Assembly: GCA_002482005.1 (NCBI GenBank)
Contig: DLFD01000064.1
Span: 90,970-112,712, forward strand
Direction: 5' to 3'
DNA length: 21,743 nt
Source of the DNA: Lachnospiraceae bacterium UBA7729
Lineage (GTDB): Bacteria > Bacillota > Clostridia > Lachnospirales > Lachnospiraceae
Part shown: positions 21,572 to 21,743 of the stretch, piece after piece
Numbering within the stretch: position 1 is the stretch's first letter
How the letters are laid out: every line of letters starts with the position of its first letter
Program-made: the position numbers and the translations under genes
Notes under the pieces: generated by a model
The model's input: only the letters and a program-made list of their open reading frames with translations
What the model was told of the DNA's origin: nothing
The model's database searches: none

Positions 21572-21743
21572 ATGAAGATCCATTCTACATATTCTGTAAA
21601 ACTTCATATGGATGTCTCAGGGAAAGTCCTGAAGGATACAGTCTGCCTGTACCGGAAGGCAGTTGATTTCTATATCCATGTCATGCTGGAGCAGTGGGAA
21701 CACTTTGAGAAAGCCACGGGACAGAAGTCAGCGGTCAATCTTG
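21572..21743 (+). CDS. tnpB: TnpB-family protein, N-terminal fragment (runs off window)
   Basis: Only 57 residues are visible. They start MKIHSTYSVKLHMD and continue with KDTVCLYRKAVDFYIHVMLEQWE (22-44), a pattern like the N-terminus of TnpB-related proteins of IS200/IS605 elements, in which a first strand is followed by a long helix. TnpB proteins are RNA-guided DNA endonucleases, but the RuvC and zinc-finger parts needed to confirm this are beyond the edge. It starts 31 bases after tnpA in the same direction; AGGCAGGA at 21556-21563 is a plausible ribosome binding site. No truncation is seen within the visible part. Confidence 0.75.
   Translation, partial: MKIHSTYSVKLHMDVSGKVLKDTVCLYRKAVDFYIHVMLEQWEHFEKATGQKSAVNL

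Larger units (their letters stand above)
20991..21743 (+). mobile_element. IS200/IS605-family element, left end to window edge
   Basis: It contains the subterminal left-end hairpin, tnpA and the beginning of tnpB, all on the plus strand. The right end, and any TnpB guide RNA that overlaps it, lies outside the window. The exact left cleavage site cannot be fixed but should be a few bases upstream of 20991. This family moves as single-stranded DNA and leaves no target duplication. Confidence 0.85.

Overview
The window looks like a chromosomal segment of a Gram-positive anaerobe of the Clostridia, most likely Lachnospiraceae-like. The evidence is a lysine/alanine-rich DUF6465 protein, a bifunctional Rel (p)ppGpp enzyme next to apt, an MBL hydrolase followed by hemZ, strong AGGAGG-type ribosome binding sites, sigma-A type promoters, and a tRNA gene without an encoded CCA. 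This placement is inference from gene content; no 16S sequence is present.

Left part (1-5200): recG, then a DUF6465 protein with a histone-H1-like tail behind a duplicated promoter motif and closed by a strong terminator. An EamA-type transporter and a GNAT acetyltransferase follow as a tight pair. Next comes a small HPr-family protein that lacks the phosphorylatable histidine but keeps the regulatory serine region, and then tRNA-Arg(ACG) with its own promoter and two terminators.

Middle (5240-10640): apt and rel (purine salvage and stringent response), a terminator, then a glyoxalase-II-like metallo-hydrolase and hemZ. This is conserved housekeeping gene order. A membrane-anchored protein of unknown function lies on the minus strand (10665-11771), and its promoter geometry suggests a leaderless mRNA.

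Exporter operon (12043-17848): membrane-fusion protein, ABC ATPase, second membrane-fusion protein and MacB/FtsX permease, with the first three genes overlapping. This resembles MacAB/YknXYZ exporters but has two adaptors. The second adaptor carries a very acidic tract and an extra domain between its two coiled-coil helices.

Right part (17990-21743): rpsB and tsf with a structured leader and an intercistronic hairpin. A 1.1 kb non-housekeeping region follows: extragenic palindromes, a decaying tandem array of about 63 bp units, a truncated nuclease-like gene on the minus strand, and the left end of an IS200/IS605 element. The IS end has a composite hairpin, then tnpA and the start of tnpB, which runs off the window. 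The IS appears to have inserted into the nuclease gene.
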